Part shown: piece after piece, positions 38,013 to 46,492 of the stretch
How the letters are laid out: each line of letters starts with the position of its first letter
How positions within the stretch are numbered: position 1 is the first letter of the stretch
Origin: Evansella halocellulosilytica
GTDB lineage: Bacteria; Bacillota; Bacilli; Bacillales; Salisediminibacteriaceae
Direction: 5' to 3'
NCBI RefSeq assembly: GCF_002335745.1
Contig: NZ_NIST01000001.1
Location: 1,770,039 to 1,834,038 of the forward strand
Length of the DNA stretch: 64,000 nucleotides
The notes under the pieces: model-generated
Told to the model about the DNA's origin: nothing
What the model saw: the letters and a program-made list of their open reading frames with translations, nothing else
Databases searched by the model: none
Position numbers and translations under genes: made by a program

Positions 38013-39653
38013 GTGGCAGAATTGATTAACTCAACCATTGGACAGCTTTTAGAAGAAGTAGCTAGAAAACAGCCGGAGCATGAGGCTGTCGTATATCCCG
38101 ACCGCGGGCTACGGTATACATATCGAGAGTTTGATGACCGTTGCCGCCAAGTTGCAAAAGGGCTAATGAAGCTAGGAATTGAACGAGGAGAGAATGTGGC
38201 GATCTGGGCGACGAATCGGCCGGAATGGGTTACGACACAATTTGCTACAGGAAAAATGGGTGCAGTTCTTGTTACGGTTAATACGAACTACCGAACAGCA
38301 GAACTTGAGTTTCTTCTTAATCAATCAGATGCAACGACGATTTTCTTAATGGAGTCTTATCGCGATGCTTCCTATATTGATATGCTCTATGAAATTGCTC
38401 CAGAATTAAAAACATCAAAGCCAGGTCAATTAAATTGTAAGCGTTTACCGAAATTGAAAAATGTGATCTTTTTAGGAGAAGAGCGCCATCCGGGAATGTG
38501 GCTTTGGTCAGATATCCTAGAATTCGCAAATGAGGTAGATGATGCTCAGTTAGAAAAGAGAATGAATGAATTATCGAGCGATGATGTGATCAACATGCAA
38601 TACACATCAGGCACGACTGGTTTTCCGAAAGGGGTCATGTTAACGCACTATAACTTAGTGAACAATTCTGCTAATATTGCTGAATGTATGAAGCTGACAC
38701 GAGAAGATCGAATGTGTATACCGGTACCGTTTTTCCACTGTTTCGGATGTGTGTTAGGAATATTAGCTTGTGTCAATGCAGGCTCGACAATTGTTCCAGT
38801 TCAAGAATTTAATCCAAGAGAGGTTCTTCAAACCGTTCAAGATGAGAAGTGTACTGCATTGCACGGTGTCCCGACGATGTTTATCGCTGAATTAAATGAT
38901 AAAGAGTTTGATTCATTTGATTTATCGACATTACGCACGGGAATCATGGCTGGTTCTAATTGCCCGGTTGAAGTGATGAAAGGGGTCATAAATAAAATGG
39001 GCGCAAATGAGATTACGATCGCCTACGGACAGACGGAATCATCCCCTGTCATTACGCAGACGAGAGTGAATGACTCGTTAGAACGAAGAACGAACACAGT
39101 CGGGCGCGCCTTGCCGAACGTAGAGGTGAAAATCGTTGAACCATATACAGAAAACGAAGTTCCTCATGGTGTTCAAGGAGAGTTAATTACAAGAGGGTAT
39201 CATGTCATGAAAGGGTACTATAAACAGCCAGAAGAAACGAAGGCAGCGATTACCGAAGACGGCTGGCTCCATACAGGAGACCTCGCAGTTATGGATGAAG
39301 ACGGATATTGTCGTATTACCGGCAGATTAAAGGAAATGATTATCCGCGGAGGAGAAAACATTTATCCGAGGGAGATCGAGGAATTCCTATATCAGCATCC
39401 GAAAATCTTAGATGTTCAAGTCGTCGGTATCCCTGATGAAAAATACGGTGAGCAAGTGTCAGCATGGATTCGCGTAAAAGAAGGAGCACATTTAACAAGA
39501 GAAGAAGTACTCGAGTTTTGCGACGGAAAAATTGCTCGTTATAAAGTTCCTTATTACATTGAATTCGTCGACGAATACCCAATGACTGCATCTGGGAAAA
39601 TCCAAAAATACAAGCTGCGCGAAAAAGCCGAGCAACAATTTAAATTATCGTAA
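38013..39653 (+). CDS. AMP-dependent acyl-CoA synthetase
   Basis: Activates a fatty or other carboxylic acid to its CoA thioester through an acyl-adenylate. The 546-residue protein has the P-loop MQYTSGTTGFPKGVM (about residue 190), the A5 motif ITIAYGQTESSPV, the hinge ITGRLKEMIIRGGENIYPREIEE (partly quoted: MIIRGGENIYPREIE) and the catalytic Lys in TASGKIQKYKL. Length and motifs fit YngI-type medium/long-chain synthetases. GTG 38013 has GGAGG 7 bases upstream; the 13 codons before it have no family character. Monocistronic, ended by hairpin H2. Confidence 0.9.
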   Translation: MAELINSTIGQLLEEVARKQPEHEAVVYPDRGLRYTYREFDDRCRQVAKGLMKLGIERGENVAIWATNRPEWVTTQFATGKMGAVLVTVNTNYRTAELEFLLNQSDATTIFLMESYRDASYIDMLYEIAPELKTSKPGQLNCKRLPKLKNVIFLGEERHPGMWLWSDILEFANEVDDAQLEKRMNELSSDDVINMQYTSGTTGFPKGVMLTHYNLVNNSANIAECMKLTREDRMCIPVPFFHCFGCVLGILACVNAGSTIVPVQEFNPREVLQTVQDEKCTALHGVPTMFIAELNDKEFDSFDLSTLRTGIMAGSNCPVEVMKGVINKMGANEITIAYGQTESSPVITQTRVNDSLERRTNTVGRALPNVEVKIVEPYTENEVPHGVQGELITRGYHVMKGYYKQPEETKAAITEDGWLHTGDLAVMDEDGYCRITGRLKEMIIRGGENIYPREIEEFLYQHPKILDVQVVGIPDEKYGEQVSAWIRVKEGAHLTREEVLEFCDGKIARYKVPYYIEFVDEYPMTASGKIQKYKLREKAEQQFKLS

Positions 39654-39658
39654 AATAA

Positions 39659-39699
39659 GTAAAAAATATCCAGGTGCCTGGCACCTGGATATTTTTTAC
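39659..39699 (+). repeat. GTGCCTGGCAC-core hairpin H2, doubling as terminator
   Basis: A 41-base perfect palindrome with 20-bp arms around T39679. The core is CAGGTGCCTGGCACCTG. The outer arm is A-rich on the left and T-rich on the right, so the right arm ends in six T residues. It starts 6 bases after the synthetase stop and should work as a rho-independent terminator. Confidence 0.9.
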
Positions 39700-39828
39700 A
39701 TTCGTCCTGTGTGGTGGGGTCTAATGGTGAAAGTCTCGTTCTAATTAGCTTGTTGGAGCGTGTTCTTTGATCAAACGATGCCGTTCACGTAAACTAGTAA
39801 TAAAGAAGTGGTTGAAGGAGAGACGAGC

Positions 39829-40272
39829 ATGAGTTGGCACATTAAATCTTTTGAGGATCTAACGAATCTTGAATGGCATGAAATAATGAAAGAAAGAATG
39901 GCTGTTTTTGTTGTCGAGCAAGGGTGTGCGTACATGGACATTGACGGGCACGATCCGAACTCATATCATTTATTTTTTAAAGAAGACAATGAAATCGCAG
40001 CTTATGCAAGGCTCATGCCGAGCGGAACGATTTATCGAGAGGCATCGATTGGACGAATAATTGTTAAAAAAGAGCATCGCGGCAAAGGATATGCACGAGA
40101 AATCATGGAGCGAGGCATGAAGTTTTTAATAGTAGAAATGAAAGAGAGCGAGATAAAGCTACAAGCTGAATATTACATAAAAGACTTATACGCTTCATAC
40201 GGTTTTCAAATCATCTCTGACATCTTCCTCGATGAAGGGATCGAACACGTAAATATGCTGTACAAAGTGTGA
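39829..40272 (+). CDS. ElaA-type GNAT acetyltransferase
   Basis: 147 residues. The opening LTNLEWHEIMKERMAVFVVEQGC and the acetyl-CoA loop IIVKKEHRGKGYAREIMERG (R/Q-x-x-G-x-G/A) define an ElaA-like GNAT. Substrate unknown. ATG 39829 has AAGGAGAG 7 bases upstream. The next gene is a diverged paralogue 75 bases downstream (about half the residues identical by eye), so this is a local tandem duplication. Confidence 0.9.
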   Translation: MSWHIKSFEDLTNLEWHEIMKERMAVFVVEQGCAYMDIDGHDPNSYHLFFKEDNEIAAYARLMPSGTIYREASIGRIIVKKEHRGKGYAREIMERGMKFLIVEMKESEIKLQAEYYIKDLYASYGFQIISDIFLDEGIEHVNMLYKV

Positions 40273-40347
40273 GGGGATAAGAGAGCTAGCAATAGTATAC
40301 ATGAGTTGCCTGCAAATAAACTCATGCAGAGTAAAGGAGTGGCAAAC

Positions 40348-40794
40348 ATGACATGGAAAATCAAATTTTTCGATGAACTGACGACGACTGAACTGTACAA
40401 CATCTTAAAAGAACGGGTTCAAATTTTTATTGTTGAACAACAATGTCCGTACCCAGAAATTGATGACAATGATCAAGTCGCTTACCATATTTTTAACGAA
40501 AAAGACGGAGAGGTTGCAGCTTATGCTCGTGTTCTTCCGAAAGGGACGACATATGATGAAGCAGCAATTGGCCGCGTCATCGTAAAAAAAGAGTATCGAG
40601 GGCATGGGCTAGGCAATGAACTGATGGAGCAGGCGATGAATTTACTCACAAACCGATTAGACGAAACAGAAATTAAGCTGTCTGCACAAGATTATATCAA
40701 ACATTATTATGCGGCATTCGGCTTTAAGCAAGTATCTGACGTCTATTTAGAAGACGACATACCTCATGTTGATATGCTTTATAAGAAGGAATGA
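40348..40794 (+). CDS. ElaA-type GNAT acetyltransferase (tandem paralogue)
   Basis: 148 residues, same architecture as the preceding gene: FFDELTTTELYNILKERVQI, then YARVLPKGTTYDEAAIGRVI and the acetyl-CoA loop VIVKKEYRGHGLGNELMEQA. Ends DDIPHVDMLYKKE, like EGIEHVNMLYKV upstream. ATG 40348 has AAAGGAG 8 bases upstream. A terminator follows at once. The difference between the copies in the substrate half suggests they may acetylate different amines. Confidence 0.9.
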   Translation: MTWKIKFFDELTTTELYNILKERVQIFIVEQQCPYPEIDDNDQVAYHIFNEKDGEVAAYARVLPKGTTYDEAAIGRVIVKKEYRGHGLGNELMEQAMNLLTNRLDETEIKLSAQDYIKHYYAAFGFKQVSDVYLEDDIPHVDMLYKKE

Positions 40795-40810
40795 AGAAAT
40801 CTTAGAACTA

Positions 40811-40840
40811 CTCCCCGGAAAAATTCGGGGCTATTTTTTT
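40811..40840 (+). terminator. terminator after the GNAT pair
   Basis: CCCCG/CGGGG stem extended by G-T and A-T pairs, followed by eight T residues. Confidence 0.85.
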
Positions 40841-40850
40841 GAATATCGTA

Positions 40851-40881
40851 TTGACTCTCACGTTGCGTGATACTTTATATT
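40851..40881 (+). promoter_or_regulatory. MerR/TipA-type promoter with 19-base spacer
   Basis: -35 TTGACT (40851-40856), 19-base spacer, -10 TATATT (40876-40881). The spacer centre holds the perfect dyad TCACG-TTG-CGTGA (40858-40870). This matches the classic arrangement for autoregulated TipA/Mta-type activators. Confidence 0.85.
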
Positions 40882-40902
40882 CATAAGTGAAGGGAGGCTG
40901 AA

Positions 40903-41646
40903 ATGATGAAAGTGAAAGAAGTTGCAGATCTCGTTGGAATAAGTGTGCGCACATTGCATCATTACGATGAGATTGGGTTGTTGACTCCGGAACAAACAAC
41001 TGAATCAGGTTATAGAATCTATTCTGACGAGAATCTCGAGACATTGCAGCAAATTTTATTTTTTAAAGAGCTTGGCTTTCCTTTAAAAAAAATAAAGCAG
41101 ATTCTCGATCGTCCGTCATTTGATAGAAATGAAGCATTAATTATGCACAAAAAAATGCTGATTGAAAAACGTGAGCGAATCGATAAAATGATTGCGACGA
41201 TTGATAAAACGATTCTGCACTCGAAAGGAGAAGTAACAATGACAAATAAGGAAAAGTTTGAAGGCTTTGATTTTAGCGATAATCCTTATGAAGATGAAGC
41301 ACGTGAACGATGGGGAGACGAAGCTGTCGATAACTCAAATAAAAAAATAGCGAACATGTCAAATGAAGAAAAAGCGAAGCTGCAGCAGGCTTGTAATGAT
41401 ATTTATCAAAAACTAGCAACGATTCGTCATCAATCACCAGAATCGGATGAGGCACAAATAGCAATAAAAGCATGGTATGACCTCTTAAATAACAATTTTG
41501 GAACGTATACGCTAGATGCATTTAAAGGACTCGGGCAAATGTATACAGCAGACGAACGGTTCACGAAAAACATTGATCAATTTGGTGAAGGGTTAGCCAA
41601 ATTTATGAGTGAAGCGATGGCTGTCTATGCTGATAAAAACAAATGA
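40903..41646 (+). CDS. MerR family regulator with TipAS ligand-binding domain
   Basis: 247 residues. MerR winged helix ([38 protein letters not shown]), coiled-coil to ~residue 105, then a TipAS domain ([39 protein letters not shown]). This is the Mta/TipA type, a global or local activator of drug-efflux genes. ATG 40903 or the adjacent ATG 40906 could start it; the site is GGGAGG. Unlike the homologue at 14385, no exporter gene follows, so its targets lie elsewhere or are only its own promoter. The short TipAS form could be made alone from ATG 41239 ([10 protein letters not shown]), as in TipA. Confidence 0.92.
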   Translation: MMKVKEVADLVGISVRTLHHYDEIGLLTPEQTTESGYRIYSDENLETLQQILFFKELGFPLKKIKQILDRPSFDRNEALIMHKKMLIEKRERIDKMIATIDKTILHSKGEVTMTNKEKFEGFDFSDNPYEDEARERWGDEAVDNSNKKIANMSNEEKAKLQQACNDIYQKLATIRHQSPESDEAQIAIKAWYDLLNNNFGTYTLDAFKGLGQMYTADERFTKNIDQFGEGLAKFMSEAMAVYADKNK

Positions 41647-41650
41647 GATA

Positions 41651-41681
41651 ATGCCGTGGACGACGTTTGCGTCCACGGCAT
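41651..41681 (+). terminator. hairpin after the MerR/TipAS gene
   Basis: A perfect 12-bp stem (ATGCCGTGGACG / CGTCCACGGCAT) with a 7-base loop, 5 bases past the stop. Only a short T-rich stretch follows (GTTTA), so termination may be inefficient. Confidence 0.7.
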
Positions 41682-41705
41682 GTTTACATCATTTAAAATG
41701 GCTGG

Positions 41706-42068
41706 TCATTTTTCCATGACAGCAAAATTAAATACTCTTCCGGAAGGCATATTTACAATTTCTCCGACTGTAATATTTTGTTTTATTAAGTTGTTGCGGA
41801 ACTCATCAAAATGATTTGAGAAGAACATTAAAGAAGGTGTACCAAGATTTAATTCAGGAGACATTTTAGCAACGAATTTTTTATCATGCAGGATGATGCT
41901 CGTTTCTGCCTCCATTGTTGGAGCAATTTCAATCCACCTCATCCCCTGGTCATTCATTTATTCAGAAATAACACGAAACCCTGCTTTTTCTGTCCAAAAA
42001 TCCACTGCCTTATCTTGATTATTGACATACAACATAATTTGACCGACTTTACTAATCTCTTTTTTCAC
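41706..42068 (-). pseudogene. VOC (glyoxalase/bleomycin-resistance) family protein, broken by a nonsense codon
   Basis: Read from GTG 42068, the protein begins VKKEISKVGQIMLYVNNQDK and AVDFWTEKAGFRVISE, then meets an in-frame TAA (41958-41960), then continues MNDQGMRWIEIAPTMEAETS to the end at 41706. Both halves are collinear with ~125-residue VOC proteins. The end (RVFNFAVMEK) also appears to lack several residues normally found before the final strand. One base change would restore the frame, so the decay is recent or is a sequencing error. Confidence 0.8.
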
Positions 42069-42157
42069 TCCATAAAATTGGGGTTTCAAATCTGATTTCC
42101 ATTTGCAAAAAGAGCTTTCTAACGGATGGACCCTCATATCATCATCATAGTCTTTTT

Positions 42158-42904
42158 AAACCACAGGCTCTGCCTGTGTGAAAATAAACATTTAAGGGTT
42201 GTATTCGTTAGATCTCTTTAAAAGTAACGAATAGTTGGAAGGTGTATTGCTTGCTTTCACCCTAGGGCACATTTGCGACATCCGCTCTTACTTCACTTTG
42301 TTCGTAATCACGGTGTCTTCTAAGCCACGGACGAACGGTTGACTACTTCGATCAAGCTCGAAGGGATCTCAACTTGCCCGTTTTTCCGTAAGAAAGAGCA
42401 TTGCTTCTTCGAAATACATCGATTTGTCTCGACGGATAAACGACAGAGCCATACTCGGTAGAGGAAGAGACTGTCGCACTGTACCTTCCACCTTTTGATG
42501 ACACCTTTATTTGCGTGATGTTATTTATGATCATAAATGATGAATAATGATGGATACGAAATGAACATAAGTTTCTTTGATAACAAAAGCCCTATAATGC
42601 GATAAAATGAGCTAGGGTACAACTTCCCTGAACTCGTTTTTTCTATGAATTCGTATGTTATTTAAATGTCATCATTTATTCGAAAGAGCGCTAGGCGGTG
42701 ACTCAGGCGGGGAAAGCAATCGTCGAAAATCCCCTAGGTGTACACAGTGTGACACCTAGGAAGTTGAGGCATTGCCCCGTCGAAAGCGTCCGGCTATAGC
42801 GATTTCGAAATCTATATGATTATGAAAAGAGATTCCCTCAAAAACCTTTTGGCACGGACCAAATTAAATTAAAACCGTCCGGTTTACGGGAGGATACTTA
42901 TTTT
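42158..42904 (+). repeat. interspersed repeat R2, copy A (non-coding, about 750 bases)
   Basis: Fills the 884-base gap between the VOC pseudogene and the MFS gene. It begins with the hairpin CACAGGC-TCT-GCCTGTG and matches copy B at 56600-57386 along its whole length with indels. Two modules can be seen. Module 1 (42236-42490) is closed by TGGAAGGT pairing with ACCTTCCA. Module 2 (~42685-42800) has a hairpin 42733-42760 with arm CCTAGGTGT/ACACCTAGG, flanked by GACTC-GGCGGGG and GAAAGCGTCC, a type common in Bacillus intergenic DNA. No credible protein is encoded. Confidence 0.85.
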
Positions 42905-42952
42905 GTAAAAGTCGTTCTTCTTTTCTGCAGTAATCTAAAATGAAAAGCTTAA

Positions 42953-44245
42953 TCAAAAATTTTGTGATGCTGGTGCATCATCTTGCGATTGTTCCTTGAT
43001 GAGCCTGCTTCCCTTTTTTAAAAAATAAAAAGCGATTAAAAAGCTTGCTGTAGCACCGTAGAAAAGAGCAGGATGAGAGAACAAATCCATAAGTAATCCG
43101 AGAAATCCGGGAGCTACGATCGAAGAAGCCATTGAAAATAAATAATACAACCCGGTGAAAAAGCCGATCTTCTCTTTTCCACCGAGGTCGGCGACTAACG
43201 GATAAGCTTGAACGTTAATACAAGCCCAAGCAATTCCCCCGATAAAAAGGAAGAGTTGCAGTAAAATGACACTATTGACCGCCGGAATCCAGGCATTTAT
43301 CGAAGGAAGAAATGGAATGATGATAAATATGAGCGGTAATAATAAAAGTCCTGTCAGCATCATCGGGACCTTTCCGAATTTACTGCCTGCAAAGCCTGCC
43401 AAGATCGCAAAGATGACGAACGAAAGGCTGAAAAATCCGAGTGTAAACCCGGCAGTGCTTTCATCCATCAGCAAATGTTCGACTGCGTAGACAGTAAATT
43501 GAGCTTCGACACCAGCATAGCCGATAAAGTATATGAAAATGGCAACTAAAATGAAAAGGTGCCCTTTAAATTCAGGTTTCTTTAAAATCGTAAATACGTG
43601 AAAAATAGAATTTGCTGCTTTTACTTCATCGAGTTCCCCATCTGTTTTTCCTGAATAGGGAGGATTTCGATCTACTGTAAAATAGAGAAGAATGAAAGAG
43701 AAAAACAGTAAAAGGCCAGCAACTAAAAATGGATAAGAACGATCCATTCCATAAAGAGAAGATAATCCAAAAAGGGCAATGATCGCTCCGATTCCCCCCA
43801 TAAAGTTAATAATTCCGTTGGCAGTCGAACGTTTCTCAGGTGGAGTATGGTCAGGCATTAGTGCAATAACAGGAGCTCTGTAAATCGTCATCGCAAGTAA
43901 AAAGATAATATCGACAATGAGAAGGAGCCACAACGCCATCGTTGCACTGTAGGGAATCAAAATAAAGAATAGCGCTGCGATCGGCATGCCTGCAACGAGG
44001 AAAGGCAGTCTATTCCCGATGCGAGTTTCAACGCGATCGCTCCACGTTCCGATTAAGGGGATGAGTAAGACTGCAAGTAAGTTATCAAGCCCCATAATCG
44101 CTCCCCTGATCGCTCTACTTTCAATATAATCTCCGAGAATAAGCGGCATGTAAGCATTGTAGAAAGTCCAAATTAACATTAAAGCGAAAAATCCAGTTCC
44201 TATGACAAATATTTTTTTATAAGAAAAAGGTCTGCCTGATGTCAT
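42953..44245 (-). CDS. MFS transporter, glycoside/sugar cation-symporter-like
   Basis: A 430-residue carrier with 12 helices. N-terminal FALMLIWTFYNAYMPLIL, then GTWSDRVETRIGNRLPFLV (the A-motif loop between helices 2 and 3, GxxxDRxxxxxGxRxP) recalls the GPH/SLC45 branch of sugar carriers. ALMPDHTPPEKRSTANGIINF is the matching second motif. It lies 30 bases downstream of the glycerophosphodiesterase gene on the same strand. Cotranscription suggests it might import a glycerophosphodiester or a sugar linked to it, but the substrate is unproven. Confidence 0.85.
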   Translation of the reverse strand: MTSGRPFSYKKIFVIGTGFFALMLIWTFYNAYMPLILGDYIESRAIRGAIMGLDNLLAVLLIPLIGTWSDRVETRIGNRLPFLVAGMPIAALFFILIPYSATMALWLLLIVDIIFLLAMTIYRAPVIALMPDHTPPEKRSTANGIINFMGGIGAIIALFGLSSLYGMDRSYPFLVAGLLLFFSFILLYFTVDRNPPYSGKTDGELDEVKAANSIFHVFTILKKPEFKGHLFILVAIFIYFIGYAGVEAQFTVYAVEHLLMDESTAGFTLGFFSLSFVIFAILAGFAGSKFGKVPMMLTGLLLLPLIFIIIPFLPSINAWIPAVNSVILLQLFLFIGGIAWACINVQAYPLVADLGGKEKIGFFTGLYYLFSMASSIVAPGFLGLLMDLFSHPALFYGATASFLIAFYFLKKGSRLIKEQSQDDAPASQNF

Positions 44246-44275
44246 GATACTCCACCTTTCAACACATCATCTTCA

Positions 44276-45016
44276 TTAGTTAAACAAGGTGTTGCGCACG
44301 TCCACTGCTTTTTTCGGGTAATCTGTAATGACTGCATCACAGCCTCTACTCATTAATGCATGTAAATGACTTGCTTCATTAACTGTGAAAGGACGAATTG
44401 GCATATTTGCTTGTGCTGCACCTCGAATCAGCTCCGGTGCGGCCACCGGATAGTAGCAATGTAAGCTTTGTGCACCAACAGTCTTCGCATAATTCCAAGG
44501 TTCATAAAGACCTTCCATAAAGAGAATAGCGGTTTCAATTTCATTATTTAGTTTGTGCACTTTGGCTAAACTGTAATGGTTAAAGGAGGAGATGATGACG
44601 CGCTCGTTTAAGTCATATTTTTCGATGAGATCAAGAACAATTTTTTCAATATTAGGGTACCGTACGAGACCACTTTTAATTTCAATGTTTAATAGAAGCG
44701 GTGTGTTTACAAGCCAGCGAAACAATTCTTCTAAACTTGGTATCATAGCCCCAGAAAATGTAGAAGAAAACCAGCTTCCGGCATCGAGCTTTTGTAACTC
44801 ATCGAAAGTGAAGTCTTTTACCCATCCTGTTCCATTTGTCGTACGATCGACTGTTTCATCATGTATGACGACAGGCACGTCATCTTCACTGAGCTGAACA
44901 TCAATTTCCAATCCGTCAGCTCCTTCTTGAAGTGCTGCCTCGAAAGAATCCATCGTATTTTCAGGGTGTCTGCCTGAAGATCCTCGATGACCAAAAATAA
45001 GTGTTTTTCGTTTCAT
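44276..45016 (-). CDS. glycerophosphodiester phosphodiesterase
   Basis: 246 residues, UgpQ-type GDPD. Catalytic and metal residues: FGHRGSSGRHPENTMDSF (His, Arg, Glu, Asn), LEIDVQLSEDDVPVVIHDE (Glu, Asp, His) and a later Glu in LNIEIKSG. Hydrolyses glycerophosphodiesters to glycerol-3-phosphate and an alcohol. No signal peptide, so it is cytoplasmic and would need an importer. The MFS gene next downstream may supply it. Confidence 0.93.
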   Translation of the reverse strand: MKRKTLIFGHRGSSGRHPENTMDSFEAALQEGADGLEIDVQLSEDDVPVVIHDETVDRTTNGTGWVKDFTFDELQKLDAGSWFSSTFSGAMIPSLEELFRWLVNTPLLLNIEIKSGLVRYPNIEKIVLDLIEKYDLNERVIISSFNHYSLAKVHKLNNEIETAILFMEGLYEPWNYAKTVGAQSLHCYYPVAAPELIRGAAQANMPIRPFTVNEASHLHALMSRGCDAVITDYPKKAVDVRNTLFN

Positions 45017-45478
45017 GTTATCTCACCTCAGACTATAAATATGTACTTTCTTCAACTATTCGAACAGTATAAAGACAAATCCTTCTTATTCGCTAAATAT
45101 TTACAAAAACTTAACCGAAGTATCCAATATTCGATTCGATTATCCAATTAATGACCAAACTATCTACTTCGTTTTCTATTTATTCCCATGTGCCTGGCAC
45201 CTGGGAATATGTGGGGATTTTATGCATGGTGCTGGGGCTTGAACCTTAGAGGGGAAAGAGTTGTAGTTTTAGCGGTGATAGGTCAAGTGATATCAAGCTA
45301 TATTCAATGCTGATAACGTATCTTAGGTCCGAGCATATTTGTAGATCCTGGGATTACCCAGGGAAGAAGTATATGGAAAGTAATTTTATCAGACTTTATT
45401 TTAGAAGCAGGAAAATGACGATTTATGTTGAATAATTAAACATCTTTAAATGAATGCATTTAAAGGAGGAGACAAGTA
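45017..45478. other. intergenic region between glycerophosphodiesterase and NERD genes
   Basis: 462 bases between divergent genes. It holds hairpin H3 (45181-45209), a small hairpin CCTGGG/CCCAGG at 45350-45363 and an AT-rich block before the NERD gene that probably contains its promoter. I see no gene. Confidence 0.6.
45181..45209. repeat. GTGCCTGGCAC-core hairpin H3 (degenerate)
   Basis: A 29-base palindrome with 14-bp arms and one mismatch, centred on T45195. The core GTGCCTGGCAC is intact; the left arm reads CATGTGCC and the right GGCACCTG. It is isolated in the middle of the gap, unlike the others, which lie near gene ends. Confidence 0.8.
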
Positions 45479-46492
45479 TTGATTTGGAAACCTAGGAAAA
45501 TTCCTATAGTGATTTTGAAATTTGAAGCCTTAAAGCGAAGGACTCCACCAAATCATCCATACATTGAAGATGTGAAACATGAACTTGGACGTTGGCGGGC
45601 AGGTTTTGAAGGTGAAGAGTCATTAAACTATTATTTTTATCAACTCGATGATAACTTCTTAATATTGCAAGATCTTCGCATCCCCATAAACAGCCTTTAT
45701 GTACAGATCGATGTACTAATTTTAACTCCCCACTGTTTTTTAATCCTAGAGATAAAAAATTTAAAAGGCCGTATTAATTTTGTATACACTTATAATCAGC
45801 TTATAAGAACAGTTGATGGAGTGGAGCAGATGTTTGACTGTCCAATTAATCAATCCATTATACACAAGGAATCTTTTACTGAATGGCTATCAAGTTATGG
45901 TTGTCCTTCAATACCAATAGAGTCAAAGGTTATTTTATCAAATAAGAGGACAATAATTGATAATAATGTAAATGATGAAATTGTAAGAAAAAACGTAATG
46001 AGAGGTCCGCAGTTGATACCATATGTTAAAAGTTTAAGGAAAAAATTTCCAGAATGTAAACTTTTAAAAAAAGAACTTATCGAAATTGCATCTCATCTGA
46101 CAAAAATCCACGAACCTTTATTGCCAAAGCCTTCCGATTATAGAGTATCTACTGCAGACCTTATTACTGGTGTTCATTGCCCTAATTGTTTTGCCATTCC
46201 TATGGTGAAAAATAATAAAAGTGGTTGGTTTTGTAACCGATGTAACTATAATAGCAAAAATGCTTACTTATCAACATTAGTGGATTTTGCATTGCTTATT
46301 TCCCCATTAATTAGTAACTGTCAATTCAGGAATTTTTTTCATGTACAATCTCGCTTTGTTGCTCATAGAAGTTTAAACTCATTAAATCTCCCTATTATTC
46401 AATCAAATAAGAAAAATACTAAGTATGATCTTACTCCTTTAATATTAGAAAAAACTGAGAATCGCACATTGAGCGGCGAGAATCGCACATAG
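45479..46492 (+). CDS. NERD-domain (nuclease-related) protein with zinc ribbon
   Basis: 337 residues. A NERD domain at ~40-160 has the PD-(D/E)xK-like residues: Glu in FEGEESLNYYF, Asp in YVQIDVLILT and the ExK in LEIKNLKGRI. A four-cysteine zinc ribbon follows near residues 232-255 (CPNC, then CNRC). Metal-dependent DNA cleavage or DNA binding is plausible but unproven for the family. TTG start with AAAGGAGGAG 7 bases upstream. The last ~11 residues (ENRTLSGENRT) are encoded by the 21-bp tandem array, so the natural C-terminus has probably been replaced. Confidence 0.85.
   Translation: MIWKPRKIPIVILKFEALKRRTPPNHPYIEDVKHELGRWRAGFEGEESLNYYFYQLDDNFLILQDLRIPINSLYVQIDVLILTPHCFLILEIKNLKGRINFVYTYNQLIRTVDGVEQMFDCPINQSIIHKESFTEWLSSYGCPSIPIESKVILSNKRTIIDNNVNDEIVRKNVMRGPQLIPYVKSLRKKFPECKLLKKELIEIASHLTKIHEPLLPKPSDYRVSTADLITGVHCPNCFAIPMVKNNKSGWFCNRCNYNSKNAYLSTLVDFALLISPLISNCQFRNFFHVQSRFVAHRSLNSLNLPIIQSNKKNTKYDLTPLILEKTENRTLSGENRT

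Noticed and set aside
42352-42534. Short frames inside R2 (also 57191-57391 in copy B)
   Set aside because: The two copies do not share the frames; indels between copies are not multiples of three.
42158-42904. Group II intron or other self-splicing intron in R2
   Set aside because: No reverse transcriptase, no domain V-like hairpin that I can identify, and the element lies between genes.
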